From Labrys sedimenti (lineage in GTDB: Bacteria > Pseudomonadota > Alphaproteobacteria > Rhizobiales > Labraceae): a DNA stretch of 64,000 nt. The stretch spans positions 378,836 to 442,835 of the forward strand of contig NZ_JAXOUF010000004.1 in NCBI RefSeq assembly GCF_034424805.1, read 5' to 3'. Below, piece by piece: positions 53,813 to 61,946 of this stretch. How positions within the stretch are numbered: position 1 is the stretch's first letter; every line of letters starts with the position of its first letter. The position numbers were made by a program, and so were the translations under genes. The notes beneath the pieces were generated by a model. The model worked only from the letters and a program-made list of their open reading frames with translations. It was not told the origin of the DNA and did no database searches.

Positions 53813-54084
53813 TATCGTTCTCCATAAGAAGCCCATCGCGTTTCGGCGCGATGCCAAAAGAACGAAGGAATGGGGAACCCAAGGTCGGAATGCCATGGCG
53901 CGCGTGCCTTGCGCAGCGCGCACCGGGCTTTCAGCACCGCTCCAGATACCTTTGCCGTGATCCACTCGAGCGGCCGGATGGAGGCATCCATGCTTCCAGG
54001 CGGACCGCCCGCACTCATCGGCGGCGATACCTGCCGCTCCCCGCCCGGACCATGGGGGTTCGTGGCGCAATCTGGTGGAGGCTC

Positions 54085-55758
54085 ATGGCTATGACGTCTT
54101 TGACGCTCAACAAGATAACCTCGCAGCGCGGCATTTCCGTCGGCGAGGCGACCAAGAAGATATCCGATCTCGGCTGGAACCCGACCTATGTCCAGGAAGC
54201 GATGACCTTCCCGACGGACTACAAGATCAGCAAGGCGCCGCGCGATCCGATGAAGCAGGTGTTGCGCTCCTATTTCCCGATGCAGGAGGAAAAGGACAAC
54301 CGCGTCTACGGCGCGCTGGACGCTGCCTTGCGCGGCGACATGTTCCGCAATGTCGAGCCGCGCTGGGTGGAGTGGATGAAGCTCTTCCTCGCCATCATTC
54401 CCTTCCCGGAAATCTCGGCCGCCCGCTCGATGGCGATGGTGGCGAGGCTGGCGCCCGGCGAGGACCTGCGCACCGGCTTCACCATGCAGATGGTCGACGA
54501 GTTCCGCCATTCCACCATTCAGATGAATCTGAAGAAGTGGTACATGGAGAACTATATCGATCCGGCCGGCTTCGACATCACCGAAGAGGCCTTCGGCAAG
54601 TGCTACGCCACCACGATCGGCCGCCAGTTCGGTGAAGGTTTCATCACCGGCGATACCATGACCGCGGCCTGCATGTACCTGACCGTCGTCGCCGAGACGG
54701 CCTTCACCAACACGCTGTTCGTCGCCATGCCCTCCGAGGCCGCCCGCAATGGCGACTATGCCCTGCCGACGGTGTTCCTTTCGGTGCAGTCGGACGAGAG
54801 CCGCCATATCGGCAACGGCCACTCCCTGCTGATGGCCGCCCTCAAGGAGCCGGAAAACCACCTGCTGCTCGAGCGCGACCTGCGCTACGCCTTCTGGCAG
54901 AACCACGCCATCGTCGATGCCGCCATCGGCACCTTCATCGAATACGGCACCACCAATCGCGACAAGAACAAGGAATCCTACGCGGAAATGTGGCACCGCT
55001 GGATCTTCGAGGATTACTATCGCACCTACATGCTGCCGCTGGAAAAATACGGCATCAAGATCCACCACGACGACGTGCAGACGGCCTGGAAGCGCATCAC
55101 CGAGAAGTTCTATGTCCACAAGGTGGCGCAGTTCTTCGCGGTGGGCTGGCCGGTGAACTTCTGGCGTATCGAGGCCCAGCGCGAGCAGGACTTCGAGTGG
55201 TTCGAGCACAAATATCCCGGCTGGTATGCCCAGTTCGGCGATTTCTGGAAATGGTACGACAAGCTCAGCCACCGCGGCGAGAAGGTTCTCGTGTTCAACG
55301 AGCAGGTTGGCTACGTCTACCCCCATCGCTGCTGGAGTTGCCTGGTGCCCTGCCTGATCCGCGAGGACATGGTGGTGGACGAGATCGATGGGCAGTTGCA
55401 CACCTTCGCCCATGAACTCGACCGCTGGACCGCCGTCGAGGCTTTCTCCGACGAATATCAGGGCCGCCCGACCCCGGCGATGGGCCGCTTCAGCGGCAAG
55501 CGCGAATGGGAAACGCTCTATCACGGCTGGGACCTGGCCGATGCCATCAAGGATCTCAACTTCGTGCGCTCCGACGGCAAGACCCTGGTGCCGCAGCCGC
55601 ATCTGCGCTTCGACAGCAAGGACATGTGGACGCTCGACGACGTACGCGGCCACACCCTGCAGTCTCCGCTCACGCTGCTGCGTGAGATGAACCCGGCCGA
55701 CCGCGAGAAGCACCTGGCCGAGTACCGCGCTGGCTTCACCATCACGCCGTTCAACTGA
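54085..55758 (+). CDS. prmA: Propane monooxygenase hydroxylase large subunit
   Basis: A 557-residue alpha subunit of a soluble di-iron monooxygenase of the propane (PrmA/MimA) group. The iron ligands are all visible with MMO-like spacing: Glu109 (PFPEIS), Glu139 and His142 (VDEFRH), Glu204 (VVAET), Glu238 and His241 (SDESRH). It oxidises propane, and often acetone or phenol, with oxygen. GGAG a few bases before ATG 54085 fixes the start; the open frame upstream is leader. Operon order prmA, prmB, prmC, prmD is the standard one. It is driven by the sigma-54 promoter at 53796. Confidence 0.95.
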   Translation: MAMTSLTLNKITSQRGISVGEATKKISDLGWNPTYVQEAMTFPTDYKISKAPRDPMKQVLRSYFPMQEEKDNRVYGALDAALRGDMFRNVEPRWVEWMKLFLAIIPFPEISAARSMAMVARLAPGEDLRTGFTMQMVDEFRHSTIQMNLKKWYMENYIDPAGFDITEEAFGKCYATTIGRQFGEGFITGDTMTAACMYLTVVAETAFTNTLFVAMPSEAARNGDYALPTVFLSVQSDESRHIGNGHSLLMAALKEPENHLLLERDLRYAFWQNHAIVDAAIGTFIEYGTTNRDKNKESYAEMWHRWIFEDYYRTYMLPLEKYGIKIHHDDVQTAWKRITEKFYVHKVAQFFAVGWPVNFWRIEAQREQDFEWFEHKYPGWYAQFGDFWKWYDKLSHRGEKVLVFNEQVGYVYPHRCWSCLVPCLIREDMVVDEIDGQLHTFAHELDRWTAVEAFSDEYQGRPTPAMGRFSGKREWETLYHGWDLADAIKDLNFVRSDGKTLVPQPHLRFDSKDMWTLDDVRGHTLQSPLTLLREMNPADREKHLAEYRAGFTITPFN

Positions 55759-55861
55759 CGAAACGAACCCCATGGAGGCCGGGAACCGGCCTCCACTGGG
55801 CCCGCTTGCCCCCTTCCCGCGCCGGGAAGGGGAACGGGAGAGTATTGGGAGGAGAAGACCG

Positions 55862-56926
55862 ATGAGCGGTGCCCACACTGTGCGTCTGGAGCCGGTCGGC
55901 GTCGAATTCGAAGTGGAACACGGCGAGACGGTGCTGAATGCGGCATTCCGTCAAGGCATAGCGCTGCCGCATGGCTGCAAGGAGGGACAATGCTCGGCCT
56001 GTAAATGCGTCCTGCTGGATGGCGAAGTCGACATGCTCAAATATTCGACCTTCGCGCTCAACGACATGGAGAAGGACAGCGGCCACGTCCTGTTATGCCG
56101 GACGATCGCTTATTCCGACATGGAGGTAGAGCTCCTCAACTACGATGAGGAGGTGCTGGCGAAATCGATCGCAGTGAAGACCTATCAGGGCCGCATCACA
56201 CGCATCGAGCGGCTGACCCACGACATCCGTGGCATCGAGATCAGCCTCAATTCGCCGATGAAATTCTGGGCCGGCCAATATGTCGACATCACGGTCACCA
56301 CGCAAAAGGGGGAGACGCTTACGCGCTCGTTCTCCATGGCAAATACGCCGGACCAAACCCAGGCCCTGTCCTTCATCATCAAGAAATACCCCGAGGGGAA
56401 ATTCTCCGGAGAACTCGATGCCGGGGGAATCCAGGTCGGAGCCGAGGTTGCCATCGTCGGCCCCTACGGAACCTGCTTTCGACGGGAAGAACGCGAAGGA
56501 CCCCTGATCCTGGTCGGCGCCGGGTCGGGCATGTCGCCGGTCTGGTCGATCCTCAACGACCACTTGGCCAGTGGCGAGCAAAGGCCGGTTTATTTCTTCT
56601 ACGGTGCCCGTACGCAGGACGACCTCTTCCATCTCGACCGGATCTCGGCCCTGGTGGAACGTCATCCGGAAGTCAGTTTCATCCCCGTGCTTTCGCATGC
56701 CGGGGAAGACGGCGCCTGGCAGGGCGAGCGCGGCTTCGTGCACGAAAGCGTGGGGGCCAAGCTCAAGGAACTCGCCATCGATGGACAGGGCGACGTCTAT
56801 GCCTGCGGTCCGCCCCCGATGATCGACGCGCTGCAGCCCGTTCTCTTCATGAACGGCTTCGAGTCCGAGCACGTCTTCTTCGACAAGTTCACCACCTCGT
56901 CGGGCGCGACCTCGCCCGGCCACTAG
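55862..56926 (+). CDS. prmB: Propane monooxygenase reductase
   Basis: A 354-residue electron-transfer protein. A plant-type 2Fe-2S domain comes first (Cys39, Cys44, Cys47 and Cys79), then an FAD domain (RSFSMAN) and an NAD domain (GPLILVGAGSGMSPV and YACGPPPMIDAL). It passes electrons from NADH to the hydroxylase. GGGAGGAGAAG about five bases before ATG 55862 is a strong ribosome-binding site. Its stop codon lies inside an inverted repeat (56925-56960), followed by a repeat-derived 160-base spacer before prmC, unlike the tight spacing between prmC and prmD. Confidence 0.94.
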   Translation: MSGAHTVRLEPVGVEFEVEHGETVLNAAFRQGIALPHGCKEGQCSACKCVLLDGEVDMLKYSTFALNDMEKDSGHVLLCRTIAYSDMEVELLNYDEEVLAKSIAVKTYQGRITRIERLTHDIRGIEISLNSPMKFWAGQYVDITVTTQKGETLTRSFSMANTPDQTQALSFIIKKYPEGKFSGELDAGGIQVGAEVAIVGPYGTCFRREEREGPLILVGAGSGMSPVWSILNDHLASGEQRPVYFFYGARTQDDLFHLDRISALVERHPEVSFIPVLSHAGEDGAWQGERGFVHESVGAKLKELAIDGQGDVYACGPPPMIDALQPVLFMNGFESEHVFFDKFTTSSGATSPGH

Positions 56927-56960
56927 AGGAAGTGCAATTTCTCTGAACCGCAATTCCTCT
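56925..56960. repeat. Inverted repeat and repeat-derived spacer between prmB and prmC
   Basis: AGAGGAAGTGC (56925-56935) pairs with GCAATTCCTCT (56950-56960), ten of eleven bases matching. It is followed to about 57030 by sequence of the rhizobial type (TTTTAACGCGTTTTCTTAA and AAAACGCTCTAAGG). An mRNA structure here could set the ratio of hydroxylase subunits. Confidence 0.55.
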
Positions 56961-57085
56961 CTAAGTCTTTGTTTTAACGCGTTTTCTTAATGGAAAAGTC
57001 TGTCAAATTTCCTGGAAAACGCTCTAAGGACCGCCCTCACCAGGGGCGGATCGTCGAAACGCACCACAACCAGGGAGTGAATACC

Positions 57086-58144
57086 ATGCCTGCCATTTCG
57101 AGTTCGGTCGGGTCCGGCGCAGCCGGTGCGGCGATCTTCGTCGATTCCGACAGCCGCAAATATCGCTATTTCGACCCCAGGGGGCAGCGCGCCACCCACT
57201 ACGAGGACGTCACCGTCGATGTGCAGCCCGATCCCGAGCGCTATCTGATCCAGAACTGGATCATCAATTTCGCTGACGGCAACGGCGCCTATGTCAAGGG
57301 CAACACGCTGGCCCAGAGCTCGAACTGGCATGCCTTCCGGGCGCCCGACCAGGAATGGGAGCGCACCCATTACCAGCGCCAGTCCAAGATCGAGACCATG
57401 GTGCAGAGCGTGATCGCCAATGGCCGCAAGTCCGGCGCCCCCAAGAGCTTCGACAAGGTCTGGATCAGCATCCTGCAGCACCATCTGGGTGCCTGGAAGC
57501 ACGCCGAATTCGGCCTGGGCACCTCGCTGATGCAGGCCCAGCGCTACGGCTACACCCAGATGATCAACAACGCCACGCTGACCAATTCCTCCTACAAGCT
57601 GCGCCTGGCCCAGGACATCACGCTCTATCTGGCCGAGATCGGCATGGATATTCCCGGCTGGAACGACGAGCTCGGCAAGAAGACCTGGCTGGAGGACGGC
57701 GCCTGGCAAGGCACCCGTGAAGCCATCGAGACCATCATGGGCTCCGAAGACTATCTGGAGCAGTATTTCGCCATCAACATCGTATTCGAGCCTCTGGTGG
57801 GCGAGCTCTTCCGCTCGGGCTTCCTGATGCAGGTGGCAGCCGCCAACCACGACTTCATCACCCCGCCGGTGATCTCGGCCGCCGAAGCCGACTATGAGCG
57901 CAATCTCGCCAATACCATCGACCTGATCTACCTGCTCGCCCATGACGAGAAACATGCGGCGGCCAACCGCCAGCTGTTCAAGGGCTGGCTGAAGAAGCAC
58001 CGCGCCCTGGCCGACAAGGCGGCGCTGGGGCTGCAGCCGATCTGGTCGATGCCGCATTCCAAGCCGGTCTCGTTCGAGGATGTCCGCGCCGTCTCGCAGG
58101 AGCGGATCGGCCAGATCCTGCGCGAACTCGGCCTCGACGACTGA
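57086..58144 (+). CDS. prmC: Propane monooxygenase hydroxylase small subunit
   Basis: A 352-residue beta subunit of the ferritin-like fold without iron ligands. Family features include KYRYFDPRGQRATHYEDVTV near the front, QNWIINFADGNG, LGTSLMQAQRYGYTQMINNA and LAHDEKHAAANRQ. It forms the (alpha-beta)2 hydroxylase with PrmA. The frame is open to 56990, but CAGGGAG before ATG 57086 gives the start. prmD follows after 33 bases. Confidence 0.93.
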   Translation: MPAISSSVGSGAAGAAIFVDSDSRKYRYFDPRGQRATHYEDVTVDVQPDPERYLIQNWIINFADGNGAYVKGNTLAQSSNWHAFRAPDQEWERTHYQRQSKIETMVQSVIANGRKSGAPKSFDKVWISILQHHLGAWKHAEFGLGTSLMQAQRYGYTQMINNATLTNSSYKLRLAQDITLYLAEIGMDIPGWNDELGKKTWLEDGAWQGTREAIETIMGSEDYLEQYFAINIVFEPLVGELFRSGFLMQVAAANHDFITPPVISAAEADYERNLANTIDLIYLLAHDEKHAAANRQLFKGWLKKHRALADKAALGLQPIWSMPHSKPVSFEDVRAVSQERIGQILRELGLDD

Positions 58145-58177
58145 CCGGCCGGCAACCATCTCAAGGGAGAAACGACC

Positions 58178-58546
58178 ATGTCCACGGCAGCACGCGATTC
58201 CTCGCACGCCAATATCTTCAAGTCGATGAAGGACATCACCTTCGAGCAGACCATCTCGCACCAATGCGGGGTCACCATGAACGACTCGGTGGAGGCTCGC
58301 GCCATCGCGGAATTCATGGGCAAGAAGGAAGGTGTGATCGTCACCTATCAGCCGGCGCTGATCCGCATCGACGGCGACGGCAAGCTCATCTTCAAGATGG
58401 ACGAGATCAGCGAGTATCTCGGCCGCGAGATGACGGCCGAGATCTTCGAAGTCAACACCTCCACCCATTACGGCCGCATGGTCAGGATCGACGACAACAC
58501 GGTGATCCTGTTCGGCAACATGGACGAGGTCTTCGAATATATCTGA
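58178..58546 (+). CDS. prmD: Propane monooxygenase coupling protein (MmoB/DmpM family)
   Basis: A 122-residue effector without cofactor. FEQTISHQCGVTMNDSVEAR, then AEFMGKKEGVIVTYQPALIRIDGDGKL and TAEIFEVNTSTHYGRMVRID, match the MmoB/DmpM pattern. It docks on PrmA to gate substrate and oxygen. AAGGGAG stands before ATG 58178. A stable hairpin follows at 58564. Confidence 0.93.
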   Translation: MSTAARDSSHANIFKSMKDITFEQTISHQCGVTMNDSVEARAIAEFMGKKEGVIVTYQPALIRIDGDGKLIFKMDEISEYLGREMTAEIFEVNTSTHYGRMVRIDDNTVILFGNMDEVFEYI

Positions 58547-58563
58547 GCGCGACGGCAAGTCTT

Positions 58564-58589
58564 GGGCGATACGCAGCGGCGTATCGCCC
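58564..58589 (+). terminator. Hairpin after prmD
   Basis: GGGCGATACG-CAGCGG-CGTATCGCCC, a perfect ten-base stem with a six-base loop, between prmD and the next dehydrogenase gene. Without a T-run it may protect the prmABCD message from decay or lower downstream expression, not stop transcription completely. Confidence 0.6.
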
Positions 58590-58627
58590 GTTCCCGCCCA
58601 TGCAGAGCCGAAAACGAGTAGCCAGTC

Positions 58628-59704
58628 ATGCCAAGCAAAATGAAGGCCGCGATCTTCGTCGAGAAGGGGCGCATCGTCCTCGACGACAAGCCGATCCCCG
58701 AGATCGGCCCTGACGATGCCCTGATACGGGTCACGACCACGACGATCTGCGGAACGGATGTCCATATCCTGAAGGGGGAATATCCCGTCGCCAAGGGCCT
58801 GACCATCGGCCATGAGCCCGTCGGCGTGATCGAGAAGCTCGGCTCGTCGGTACGCGGCTTCAGGGAGGGCCAGCGCGTCGTCGCCGGCGCCATCACCCCC
58901 TCGGGCTGGAGCCATGCCTGCCTGTGCGGTTGCGGTTCGCAGGACGGCGCCGGCACCAAGCATGGCTGGAAGGCCATCGGCGGCTGGAAGTTCGGCAACA
59001 CCATCGATGGCTGCCAGGCCGAATTCGTCTGCGTGCCGGACGCCATGGCCAATCTCGCCCCCATTCCGGACGAGGTGAGCGACGAACAGGTCCTGATGTG
59101 CCCGGACATCATGTCGACCGGCTTTGCCGGCGCCGAGACCGGCGGCATCCGGATCGGTGATATCGTCGCCGTCTTCGCGCAGGGCCCGATCGGCCTGTGC
59201 GCCACGGCCGGCGCCAAGCTGATGGGCGCGACCACCATCATCGCCGTCGATACGGTGCCGGCCCGCCTGGCCATGGCCAGGCGCCTCGGTGCCGACATCG
59301 TGGTGGACTTCAAGCAGGAAGATCCCGTCGAAGCCATCATGCGCCTGACCGACGGCCGCGGCGTCGACGTGGCGATCGAGGCACTCGGCACCCAGGCGAC
59401 CTTCGAAGCAGCCCTGCGGGTTCTCAGGCCCGGCGGCGTGCTGTCGAGCCTTGGCGTCTACTCGTCGGACCTGAAGATCCCGCTCGACGCCTTCGCCGCC
59501 GGCCTCGGCGAGAAATCGATCCGCACCTCGCTCTGTCCGGGCGGCAAGGAGCGCATGCGCCGCATGCTCGACGTCATCGGCTCGGGGCGGGTGGACCTGG
59601 GCGGGCTGGTCACCCACCGCTTCAAGCTCGACCAGATCGAGGAGGCCTACGACCTCTTCGCCAATCAGCGCGACGGCGTGCTGAAGGTCGCCATCACGAC
59701 CTGA
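58628..59704 (+). CDS. Zinc-dependent secondary alcohol dehydrogenase-like protein
   Basis: A 358-residue medium-chain dehydrogenase of the isopropanol-dehydrogenase branch. The catalytic zinc residues lie in ICGTDVHILKG and GHEPVGVIEKLG. The four-Cys structural zinc loop is replaced by a different Cys-containing loop (HACLCGCGSQDGAGTKHG). DIMSTGFAGAETG and AQGPIGLCATAGAKLMGA follow. In this operon it would oxidise 2-propanol to acetone after subterminal oxidation of propane. The ribosome-binding site is weak. The window thus has two different alcohol dehydrogenases in one locus, fitting both propanol isomers. Confidence 0.88.
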   Translation: MPSKMKAAIFVEKGRIVLDDKPIPEIGPDDALIRVTTTTICGTDVHILKGEYPVAKGLTIGHEPVGVIEKLGSSVRGFREGQRVVAGAITPSGWSHACLCGCGSQDGAGTKHGWKAIGGWKFGNTIDGCQAEFVCVPDAMANLAPIPDEVSDEQVLMCPDIMSTGFAGAETGGIRIGDIVAVFAQGPIGLCATAGAKLMGATTIIAVDTVPARLAMARRLGADIVVDFKQEDPVEAIMRLTDGRGVDVAIEALGTQATFEAALRVLRPGGVLSSLGVYSSDLKIPLDAFAAGLGEKSIRTSLCPGGKERMRRMLDVIGSGRVDLGGLVTHRFKLDQIEEAYDLFANQRDGVLKVAITT

Positions 59705-60049
59705 GGAGCGCCGGCCACCACGGCAGCGATGGGAGAGAGAACAATGCTCGATGCTTCATTTGGCCCCTGTTCCGAAGCCGGCATTCCGACCGCGAGAATG
59801 GGCGGGCAAAGGGGTAAGCCAGGCGCCGGTCCGGAAGATGCGGAAGCAGCCGCGCGGGACGGTCGCACCTGCAGCGACACTGCATCCGAGGGATGTACGG
59901 GATGCCCGTTGCGCAACGCGCGGATGGCCCGGCTGCCGCCTTTCCACACACCTGGCAGAGCCGCGGCGCCACCGACCTGACCTCGCGGAAAATACTGAAA
60001 CAATCGAGTTGAAACAAAATCTTAGAGCGAAATACCAACGGAGGAAGCC
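59705..60049. other. Intergenic spacer in the propane locus
   Basis: A 345-base gap with no supported gene. It includes the palindrome CGTTGCGCAACG (about 59904-59915). It ends in an AT-richer 60 bases that could hold a second promoter, before a GGAGGAAG ribosome-binding site of the amidohydrolase gene. Confidence 0.4.
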
Positions 60050-61072
60050 ATGTATATCACGCCCGAAGGCAAGGAAATTTTCGTCGTCGACGGCCACACC
60101 CATTTCTGGGACGGCAGCCCGGAGAACCAGCGCAACATCCATGGCAAGCAGTTCGTGGAATGCTTCTATGCCTATCACACCGCGCTCAGCCCCAAGGAGC
60201 AGCTCTGGCCGAAGGAGAAGTTCGAGAAATACAGCGCCGACGATCTCTATCGCGACTTGTTCGTCGATGGCCCCGATGACGTCGCCATCGTGCAGTCGAC
60301 CTATCTGAAGGATTTCTACAAGCAGGGCTTCAACACCCTCGAGCGCAACGCCGAGATGGCCAAGCGCTATCCCGAACGCTTCATCGTCAACGGCTCCTTC
60401 GACCCGCGCGACGGCGAGGCGGCCCTCGAATACATCCACTTCATGAAGGAGACCTACGACATCAAGGGCGTGAAGATGTACACGGCCGAATGGCACGGGG
60501 ATTCCAGGGGCTGGAAACTGACCGACCCCAACGCCTATCGCTGCTTCGAACTGTGCGAGAAGCTCGGCATCCGCAACGTCCACGTGCATAAGGGCCCGAC
60601 GATCATCCCGCTCAGCAAGGACGCCTTCAACGTGGGCGACGTCGACGACGCGGCCACCGACTTCCAGAACCTGAACTGGATCGTCGAGCATTGCGGCCTG
60701 CCTCGCCTCGACGACTTCTGCTGGATCGCCGTGCAGGAGACCAATGTCTATGGCGGGCTTGCCGTTGCCCTGCCCTTCATCCATTCGCGCCCTCGCTATT
60801 TCGCCGAGGTGATCGCCGAACTCCTGTTCTGGCTCGGCCCGGACAAGATCCTGTTCGGCTCCGACTATGCGATCTGGACGCCGCGCTGGCTGGTGGAGAA
60901 ATTCTGGGCCTTCGAACTGCCCGAAGACATCAAGCGCGAACGCGGGGTCGATCTCACCCCCGAGATCAAGGAGAAGATCCTGGGCCTCAACGCGGCGCGG
61001 CTCTACGACATCGACATCGCGGCCAAGAAGGCGGCCCTGGCCAAGGCGCCGCTGTCGATCGCGGCGGAGTGA
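60050..61072 (+). CDS. Amidohydrolase-2 family protein of propane monooxygenase clusters
   Basis: A 340-residue TIM-barrel metal-dependent hydrolase or decarboxylase. DGHTHFWDG carries the HxH metal site, NVHVHKG and VEHCGLPR hold later His, and LFGSDYAIW the final Asp. Homologues sit next to prm/mim genes in actinobacteria, where their reaction is not settled. Roles in metal loading or in acetone/propanol use have been considered. The strong ribosome-binding site GGAGGAAG precedes ATG 60050. The next gene begins five bases after its stop. Confidence 0.87.
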   Translation: MYITPEGKEIFVVDGHTHFWDGSPENQRNIHGKQFVECFYAYHTALSPKEQLWPKEKFEKYSADDLYRDLFVDGPDDVAIVQSTYLKDFYKQGFNTLERNAEMAKRYPERFIVNGSFDPRDGEAALEYIHFMKETYDIKGVKMYTAEWHGDSRGWKLTDPNAYRCFELCEKLGIRNVHVHKGPTIIPLSKDAFNVGDVDDAATDFQNLNWIVEHCGLPRLDDFCWIAVQETNVYGGLAVALPFIHSRPRYFAEVIAELLFWLGPDKILFGSDYAIWTPRWLVEKFWAFELPEDIKRERGVDLTPEIKEKILGLNAARLYDIDIAAKKAALAKAPLSIAAE

Positions 61073-61077
61073 GGGGC

Positions 61078-61887
61078 ATGATGAGCGCGCCGCTCCGCGG
61101 TCGCCGCCAGGCCGAACTCTGGCGGCGGCTGTCCGAGGTCAACGACCCCGAACTCGACGAACCCGTCACCAATATGGGCTTCGTCGAGCGTGCCGAGATC
61201 CTGGACCATGCTGGCGTGGAGGTCGAATTCAGGCTGCCCACCTATTGGTGCTCGCCCAACTTCGCCTTCCTGATGCTCGATGGTGTGCGCGAAGCGCTCG
61301 AGGCACTGTCCTGGAAACCGGCCTACCGGATCCAGCTCCAGGATCACATGTTCGCCGACGAGGTCAATCGCGGCATCGCGGCGGGCAAGAGCTTCGGCCA
61401 GGTCTTCGGAGAGATGACGGGGGATCTCGATCTCACGGCCCTGCGCGAGACCTTTCGTGCCAAGGCCTATAAGCGGCGTCAGGAAGCCGTGCTTCTAGGA
61501 TTGCGGCAGGCCGGCCTCGGCGACGACGCCATCCTCGCCATGGATCTTCCGGCCTTCGATGCCGCGCAGCCCGCGGGAGAGGACGCAGTGGCGCAGAAGC
61601 CGCGCTACCGTCAGGCCCTGCTCGAGCGCCATCCCCATATCGGCCGCGGAGATGGCGTCTTCCTGACCTGGGAAGGCACTCCCCTCGCCGCCGCCACGCT
61701 GGCCTCCTATCTGGGAGACCTGCGCAGCCTGCGGATCAACATGGAGTTCAACGGGGCCCTGTGTCGTGGCCTCAAGCAGACCCGGTACAAGCAGGCCGAG
61801 TTCACGGACGGCGAACCGACATTGGTCGACTTTATCCTCGACCGCGTGCCGCCCGCCGCCGGAAACGCGCCCGCCGTCAACAGCTGA
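61078..61887 (+). CDS. DUF59 / iron-sulfur assembly-like protein of the propane cluster
   Basis: A 269-residue protein. The N-terminal DUF59 (MIP18/PaaD-like) domain begins LWRRLSEVNDPELDEPVTNMGFVE, with PTYWCSPNFAF carrying the conserved Cys. The remainder (about 110-269) is a helical extension I do not recognise. DUF59 proteins help deliver iron or iron-sulfur clusters. Its place in monooxygenase clusters suggests assembly of the reductase cluster or the di-iron site. GAGGGGC before ATG 61078; the next codon ATG 61081 is equally possible. Confidence 0.82.
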   Translation: MMSAPLRGRRQAELWRRLSEVNDPELDEPVTNMGFVERAEILDHAGVEVEFRLPTYWCSPNFAFLMLDGVREALEALSWKPAYRIQLQDHMFADEVNRGIAAGKSFGQVFGEMTGDLDLTALRETFRAKAYKRRQEAVLLGLRQAGLGDDAILAMDLPAFDAAQPAGEDAVAQKPRYRQALLERHPHIGRGDGVFLTWEGTPLAAATLASYLGDLRSLRINMEFNGALCRGLKQTRYKQAEFTDGEPTLVDFILDRVPPAAGNAPAVNS

Positions 61888-61946
61888 ACCGAGGCCTCGC
61901 CGCCCGAGGCCGACAACAACCGCCCGCAAGGGCGGAAGGAGGAGCC

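Larger units (their letters stand above)
53560..54084. other. AT-rich divergent control region of prmA and the unknown operon
   Basis: A 525-base gap. Bases 53600-53760 are strikingly AT-rich against a GC-rich background, which favours bending and IHF-like binding. It contains two TTACA-N2-TGTAA palindromes and, 100 bases further, the sigma-54 promoter. From 53815 to 54084 lies a long untranslated leader of high GC with no gene. Confidence 0.65.

Noticed and set aside
53686..55878. Minus-strand open frame opposite prmA
   Set aside because: Antisense shadow. prmA carries all six iron ligands in the right spacing.
56987..59617. Long minus-strand open frame (876 codons) opposite prmC, prmD and the dehydrogenase gene
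   Set aside because: Antisense shadow. The plus-strand genes have clear families and ribosome-binding sites.
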